DNA of 64,000 bases from NCBI GenBank assembly GCA_023374025.1, contig SIJG01000002.1:2487626-2551625 (forward strand). Direction: 5' to 3'. Source of the stretch: Heterodera schachtii (lineage: Eukaryota; Nematoda; Chromadorea; Rhabditida; Heteroderidae). How positions within the stretch are numbered: the first letter of the stretch is position 1; every line of letters starts with the position of its first letter. This document shows, in pieces, positions 58,718-64,000 of the stretch. The notes beneath the pieces are model-generated. The model was not told the origin of the DNA, ran no database searches, and was given only the letters and a program-made list of their open reading frames with translations. Made by a program: the position numbers and the translations under genes.

Positions 58718-59901
58718 ATGAATTCGGTCAATTTTCCGCTTCCTCAGCAGAATTACGGTGGACTTAAACTTCCGCTGGTGAGCGTTGATTTATTGTTTAT
58801 ACCCCCCTCCCCTCACATTTTTTTATTTCCAAGGTTTGCGTGACGCCATTCGGAACAATTTCCATTCTGATGGCCCACAACATAAACATCGAACTGAGTG
58901 TTGACAAATCGATCCGTGTGGTCTGCTGGGACAAATTTGCGGTTAGAAAAAATAGCTTTGTTTTGTTATTGGAGTGAATGCATTCTTTGTTCAGGTTTCA
59001 AGCAGTCAGAAGTGTGTCAAGTCGGGCATTCTCCACCCCTTTGGCCACATTCTGCAGGACGGGGACAAAATCGGCTGTCATTTTCGTCAGTGTTTTCTTT
59101 TGTAAGCGATTTCGACCACAAAGTGTTTCAGAGCCGCAGAATGACCCAATTACTCTTGCCAAAATGGCCGTGGTTGGGTACGTTTCTTTTTCTTTTTTTC
59201 CGTCCATTTCCTTTCCGTGCCCTTTCAGTACGCCTGGTGTGATTTTCTCGATGTCTCATCTGAAGGACGCCTTTTTGGTCTCCAGCCGTGGCACTTCCGC
59301 ACTTCCAATGGACCGTTTCCAATTTCCGACATTGCGTTACGACTTCACCATGCGTCAGTTCTATTCCAGTGCACAAATGGGATCGGAGGTCAATCCGCAT
59401 TCATTTGGTGTCCATTCATTTGTTTTCCACCGCTTTTCTCTTTCAGTTTTTGTTCGCTTGCAATAACATTGTGCAGCGTGCCCGTTACGACGAGAAGGAA
59501 GGGATGTTGTTCACTTTAAACATCAACGGTCGGTCATTTGTCATCACTTAAAACGCAAAACAATGCAGTTTTCATGCCATTGTTAGGCTTTTTGATTCGA
59601 CAGCGTTTAAACGGCGATGTGGAAATCTTCTGCCGGCCTCGCCAAATCATTTGTTCGCCTGAACTCAGCACCGTCCACCTGCGCACCGCCAACGTTGAGA
59701 TGGAAGTTCAGGTGGTCTCTCCCTTTGCTTTATTTTCCTTTCATCCGATGGTTTCTTTCCCTTTCCTTTCAGACCGACAAAAAGGCCTATGTGAAGTACG
59801 GGTCGAAGCGTGTGCACGTGTCGCGGAGTGGGATGGTCGTGTCGAATGAGAACTGTTCCGCATCGATGGACCACATTGGCCGCATTGTGTCCGCCTCTTA
59901 A
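58718..59901 (+). CDS. unrecognised intracellular protein, eight exons
   Basis: Exons 58718-58777, 58834-58941, 58995-59085, 59132-59177, 59229-59388, 59447-59528, 59587-59711 and 59773-59901 join in perfect phase to about 266 residues, with GT-AG borders. No signal peptide. The reading is beta-strand-like: VCVTPFGTISILMAHNINIE, HPFGHILQDGDKIGCHF, GVIFSMSHLKDAFLVSSRG, QFPTLRYDFTMRQFYSSAQM, LIRQRLNGDVEIFCRPRQII and YVKYGSKRVHVSRSGMVV. No family could be named from memory; its intact structure suggests a conserved nematode protein. Confidence 0.75.
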
Positions 59902-60239
59902 CTTAATGGGCCGTGGTGCCAAAGTGTAATTATGCCATAATGTGTCTAGTTTCTGCTATTCTTTTCCTTCCCACACCGATGTTAAAGTGTACTCATGTCC
60001 TGAATTTCTGCGATCTCATTATTTTGTTTTGTTTTATTCGGTCCCTTAAATGCCGGTGAATTATGCCTTAATTAGTCTGCTCTATATTACATTTGATTGT
60101 GTCTTTTTTCAATTGTCTCTCACTAATTTAAAAACATGTTCTTTGTATGTAAAAATTGGCCGAGATAAAGATTTATTTATTAATTTTTAAAAAATACACT
60201 TTAATCACTGCAAAGATCGGAAGATAAATAAGTCATTGA

Positions 60240-62934
60240 TCAGCGATTGTTTTTGTAATAATCATGGTACTCGTTCTGGTATCCATCCTTTCCACCGTAT
60301 CCGTTCTTTTCATCGTATCCGCTTTGCGCATATCCACCGTATCCACTCTTATCGTATCCGTCCTTTTCACCGTATCCGCGTTGCGCATATCCACCGTACC
60401 CGCTCTGCTCATATCCGTCCCTTCACCGTATCCGCTCTTCTCGTATCCGTCCCTTCCACCGTATCCGCTCTTCTCGTATCCGTCCCTTCCACCGTATCCG
60501 CTCTTCTCGTATCCGTCCCTTCCACCGTATCCGCTCTTCTCGTATCCGTCCCTTCCACCGTATCCGCTCTTCTCGTATCCGTCCTTTTCACCGTATTCGC
60601 TCTTCTCGTATCCGCTCTGCGCATATCCTCCATACCCGCTCTGTTCGTATCCGTCCTTTCCACCGTATCCGCTCTTCTCATTTCCACCGTATCCGCTCTT
60701 CTCATTTCCACCGTATCCGCTTTTATCATATCCGTCCTTTCCACCGTATCCGCTCTGTTCATGTCCACCACATCCCTTTTTATCATATCCGTCCTTTTCG
60801 CCGTATCCGCTCTTCTCATTTCCACCGTATCCGCTCTTCTCATTTCCACCGTATCCGCTTTTATCATATCCGTCCTTTCCACCGTATCCGCTCTGTTCAT
60901 GTCCACCACATCCCTTTTCCTCATAGCGGTCCTTTCTACCGTATTCGCTCTTCTCATATCCCTGCTTTCCACCGTATCCTCCATATCCCTCCTTTCCACC
61001 GTATCCGCTCTTCTCATATTCGTCCTTTCCACCATATCCGCCAGCGTATCCGCCATTTTCAGTACCATAGGCTCCACCGTATTGGTATGGTTTATATGTC
61101 TAAGATGAGCCAAAAACATAATGATTTATAATTAAAATTATGCTAATTTTGAGTGCTAAAATTGGCTCATTCACAAAACAGCTTAAAGTTACTCAAATCC
61201 CTTCTCACTTTTGGTGCGCAACACACGCAGCGAGCATTCTGCAAAATGTCATTGAATGAAAGATTAGACTTTTGATGCCTTTTTCGACTGACCTTCGGCT
61301 TGCGCGGGTAATTCACTTCGTTGTCCGTTTTTCCGTAGCCTCCGCTGGTACCGTAGTCGGAATTGGCACCGTATTCGCCGTCGCTTTTACCATATTCCGT
61401 CGCCGTGTTTTGCTCCGTGCTTCGCTTGCGGCGATAATACTTAAGCGAAAACTCGAATTCATTGTCAGACCAAAACATCAAAAAATGCCTCAACCTTTTG
61501 GTAATCGGATGCCGTCGGCTGGCGCATTTCGTCGTAATCGACGATAAATCCGATAATGGCTTTCTTAACTTTTTAAGTTTTTTTTGGAAATCCTTTCCAA
61601 AAGTGCACCTTCGAAATGCTCCTTTCTTTACGCGCTAAAAAAAAACGTAAAATGTTGGCGCCAAAAAAGTGCCAAATACCGGCCAAATGACAACACTTTA
61701 GGCAGTCCTCGTCACTGTTCACAGCGATGGCCGAGCAGCGGAGTCTGAAATGTCAAAGTTAATGGAAAACTAATTATTGTTGAAAAATCAATTTATTGTG
61801 CCTGTGTGCCTTGGCCAAGTTGTAATAGCCGCCCTTTTTGCCGTAATTCTCGCCACCATAGCCCTCCTTTTTCTCGCCACCGTAGCCTTCCTTTTCGCTA
61901 CCGTAACCGGTGCCGTACTCATTTGTTGAGTACCCTTTTCCATAAATGCCGTACTTGGTGTCGTCGTATGTCTTCTCCTCTCCACCATGCCCTTCGCGTT
62001 TATATCCACCATCATATTTCTTCTCTCCGCCCGCTCCACCGTATCCCTTCTCTTTCGTGCCGTACCCGTAACTCCCACCGTACCCTCTCGCCCCATAATT
62101 GTTCCTGTCTTCACCATAAGCCCGTTCATGGCTACCGTACTCTCCCTCTTCTTCGCTACTGTCTCCCCTCTTTTTGTATTCTCTGCCGTATTCAGTCCGA
62201 TTCGCTTTCGTCTTCATAATTGGCACTTCGCCTCGTTCGATTTGCTTTTTGGGGAGACGGCGCCGCGGGCAATGTTTGTGGCGCTTCGCGTTTCACATAT
62301 CCGCCACTTTCGCCTCCGTATTCTGTCGAATGGACGGACATTCATTTATTTTTAATTCGCTTTTTAATAATTGATTAATTGCCTTTTTTTGCGTAACTGT
62401 CCCCTTTCGTGCCGTACTCCGTCTTTTCACCATATTCCCCACCGTATCCACCGTATCCGCTGCTACCGTATCCGCTTGTTCCGTAAGTTGCGCCCCCTTT
62501 CAGTTGCTTTTCGCTGTTTGTCACTCTGAAATTAAAATTAAATGATAAAATGGGAGGCAAATAAAAAGCATTCGAAAAAACGAACACCAAAATGGAAGCG
62601 TCAAGGTCGCAAACGTAATCTGCCAAACAATAATCAATAATTATAATTAATTAACGAAATAATTTAAATTAATAGATGAAAGTGGCGGGGGATGGGGAGC
62701 GGTAATTATCCTAACCGTCGACGAGCCGATGGGGCGATCCATATGCGTATTCGTAGTCAGCCCGCCTTTTCCGAATAGGCGCCGGAGGGGGAATAATCGG
62801 TGCCAAAAGTCTGAAATAAATTAAATAATAAATTTTATTTTATTTAAAATTTGATAATTATTCATTTTTAATTTTACCAGCTGTGCACCAGCCCAAATGA
62901 TAAGCATTGAAACAAAGCAATGAATGAAACGCAT
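60240..62934 (-). CDS. Gly/Tyr-rich repetitive secreted protein
   Basis: The first exon (62934-62878) encodes a signal peptide (MRFIHCFVSMLIIWAGAQL). Downstream exons on the minus strand are increasingly Gly/Tyr-rich: about 62524-62387 (YGTSGYGSSGYGGYGG), 62335-62222, 62220-61774 (EGYGGEKKEGYGGENYG), 61493-61230 and 61100-60240. The last carries many copies of an 11-residue unit GYGGKDGYEKS or its variants, with a near-perfect 33-bp DNA repeat at about 60430-60600. Basic KRR sites recur near the N-terminal part. Gly/Tyr-rich secreted proteins are structural in cuticle or eggshell; some are gland-secreted. The function here is unknown. Several exon joins are out of phase as read, so exon borders are approximate and the gene may be split. 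Confidence 0.55.
60430..60600. repeat. 33-bp coding tandem repeat, about five copies
   Basis: Plus-strand units containing CCACCGTATCCGCTCTTCTC and CGTATCCGTCCCTT, spaced 33 bp, encode GYGGRDGYEKS on the minus strand. The 33-bp period preserves the reading frame. Confidence 0.93.
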
Positions 62935-63067
62935 TTTCAAATAATGCTCCTAAAGGAGAAAAAAGATTGAAAAAGCCAAAGAAAATAAGGGAAAAAAGCC
63001 CAGGGGAAGGCGAGCAGATAAAAAGGCAAAGTGATCGGATTAAAAGAAATAGGCAAAATGATCAGAG

Positions 63068-63356
63068 GAAAAACGAGCGAATAAATAGGCAAAGTGATCG
63101 GCGGAAAAGCGAGCGAATAAATAGGCAAAGTGATCGGCGGAAAAGCGAGCGAATAAATAGGCAAAGTGATCGGAGCAAAAGCGAGCGAATAAATAGGCAA
63201 AGTGATCGGAGGAAAAGCGAGCGAATAAATAGGCAAAGTGATCGGAGGAAAAGCGAGCGAATAAATAGGCAAAGTGATCGGAGGAAAAGCGAGCGAATAA
63301 ATAGGCAAAGTGATCGGAGGAAAAGCGAGCGAATAAATAGGCAAAATGATCTGAGG
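63068..63356. repeat. 36-bp minisatellite, about eight copies
   Basis: Units containing GCGAATAAATAGGCAAAGTG followed by ATCGG and a short purine block, spaced 36 bp. The units differ at one or two positions (ATCGGCGG, ATCGGAGC, ATCGGAGG). The period is a multiple of three, so frames stay open, but codon content is not protein-like. It lies just upstream of the Gly/Tyr-rich gene. Confidence 0.95.
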
Positions 63357-63752
63357 AAAATCGACGGGTGAACGGAGACGACGGCGTAATTCGTTCCCGC
63401 CATTAGCAAAAACGGAAGTGATTGCTGGGAAAGAGAGTGATTAGCAGAAGCCAATAGGGACCAAAGTGAACTCCGAACGATTCCCATCATTCGAAGCACA
63501 TAAATTGGCCTTTACACTTCGCTTTTCCCACGCCATCGCCGACATTCCCCCGACGATTGGCGAGATTAGCCATTTTCACAGCAAAGCCGAGAAAAAAGTG
63601 TTCGCTCACCGCCGCCCATTCGCAATTTCTTTTTAAATGACCGCCCATTCGGCCGATCGAAGGGACTTTTGTTTCGCCATTCGTTTCATTTTAATTGAAA
63701 TTTAATTTAATAAAAATTTAATTTAATTTAATTTCAGTCATTTTTGCCCGGC

Positions 63753-64000
63753 ATGCGTCTTCTTCTTTTTCCCAACTTTGGCCTTTTTTTGTGCCTTTTG
63801 GCTGCAGTGACTGTTTTTGGCATTGAGGTCAAAAGGCCAACGGAAGTGAGCGAACGAAAAATTCAAAAGAAAAAAGAAAAAGCAAAAATATTTAAATTCA
63901 GCAAACAAATTCAACAAATCCAAATTCTGTGGATAAAATCAAAACAGAAGAAGCACCGCCGTCGACGGTGACAAATTCGAAGAACGAAACATCGACAAAA
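63753..64000 (+). CDS. secreted protein, 5' end only (runs off window)
   Basis: Exon 1 (63753-63845) starts at an ATG 16 bp after a good acceptor (AATTTCAG ending at 63736), a likely trans-splice site, and encodes a signal peptide MRLLLFPNFGLFLCLLAAV followed by TVFGIEVKRPTE. A GTGAGC donor joins in phase 0 to 63902-64000, which reads QTNSTNPNSVDKIKTEEAPP and is Ser/Thr/Asn-rich with potential N-glycosylation sites. Too little remains to name a family. Confidence 0.6.

Noticed and set aside
60236..61119. Plus-strand frames of Val/Ser/Ala repeats and a minus-strand Arg/Thr/Asp repeat frame
   Set aside because: They are shadows of the minus-strand Gly/Tyr-rich repeat in other frames; the Gly/Tyr frame follows a signal peptide and matches upstream exons.
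63068..63356. CRISPR-like array (regular 36-bp period)
   Set aside because: There are no variable spacers; it is a head-to-tail minisatellite in a eukaryotic genome.
62967..63371. Plus-strand 134-residue frame of repeated RINRQSDRRKSE units
   Set aside because: It is the 36-bp minisatellite read in frame; no start context, splice site or non-repeat coding sequence.

Overview
The window is nuclear DNA of a nematode, most likely a tylenchid plant parasite of the cyst-nematode type. The reasons are dense genes with many very short introns (about 45-60 nt), operon-like same-strand clusters, nematode-typical families (astacin with ShK domains, ground-like protein, FLR-2-type hormone), long poly-G/poly-C runs outside exons, and an unusually high number of GC-AG introns. 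The taxon is inferred; no rRNA or marker gene is present. Exons below were placed by hand from reading frame, splice consensus, intron phase and family resemblance recalled from memory; no search was run.

Left part (1-17.3 kb). The 5' part of a RIN-type SH2 protein lies on the minus strand (1-4365). Four closely spaced plus-strand genes follow: a DnaJ type-I protein with no visible J domain, an Iwr1/SLC7A6OS protein, RNA polymerase II subunit RPB11, and a Vasa/DDX3-like DEAD-box helicase whose intron is swollen by repeats. A calmodulin-like EF-hand gene comes next.

Signalling and secretion block (17.8-30.1 kb). On the minus strand are a glycoprotein-hormone alpha-2 subunit (FLR-2/thyrostimulin alpha type) and a TIKI/TRABD2-type metalloprotease, which in animals cleaves Wnt. 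On the plus strand are a 20-exon astacin metalloprotease (propeptide, catalytic domain, EGF, CUB, two ShK domains) and a ground-like secreted protein with an apparent frameshift.

Housekeeping block (31-53.3 kb). SMK-1/PP4R3 (minus) is divergent from a plus-strand run of CHMP5, a MYG1-like protein lacking the metal-binding residues, an unrecognised conserved-looking protein, BLOC1S2 and RSU1. A small secreted-peptide candidate with a foldback element in its intron follows, then FRA10AC1 (minus) divergent from the RTEL1 helicase (plus), and beta-ureidopropionase.

Right part (54.8-64 kb). SNAP-25, a PP1-like phosphatase (minus), an unrecognised intracellular protein, a Gly/Tyr-rich repetitive secreted protein (minus), a 36-bp minisatellite, and the first exons of another secreted protein.

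Functional groupings are Pol II biogenesis (Iwr1 next to RPB11), endosome/lysosome-related genes (CHMP5, BLOC1S2) and extracellular signalling or processing (TIKI, hormone alpha subunit, astacin). The most unusual property is splicing: about a dozen introns need a GC donor, and two otherwise clear acceptors lack AG.
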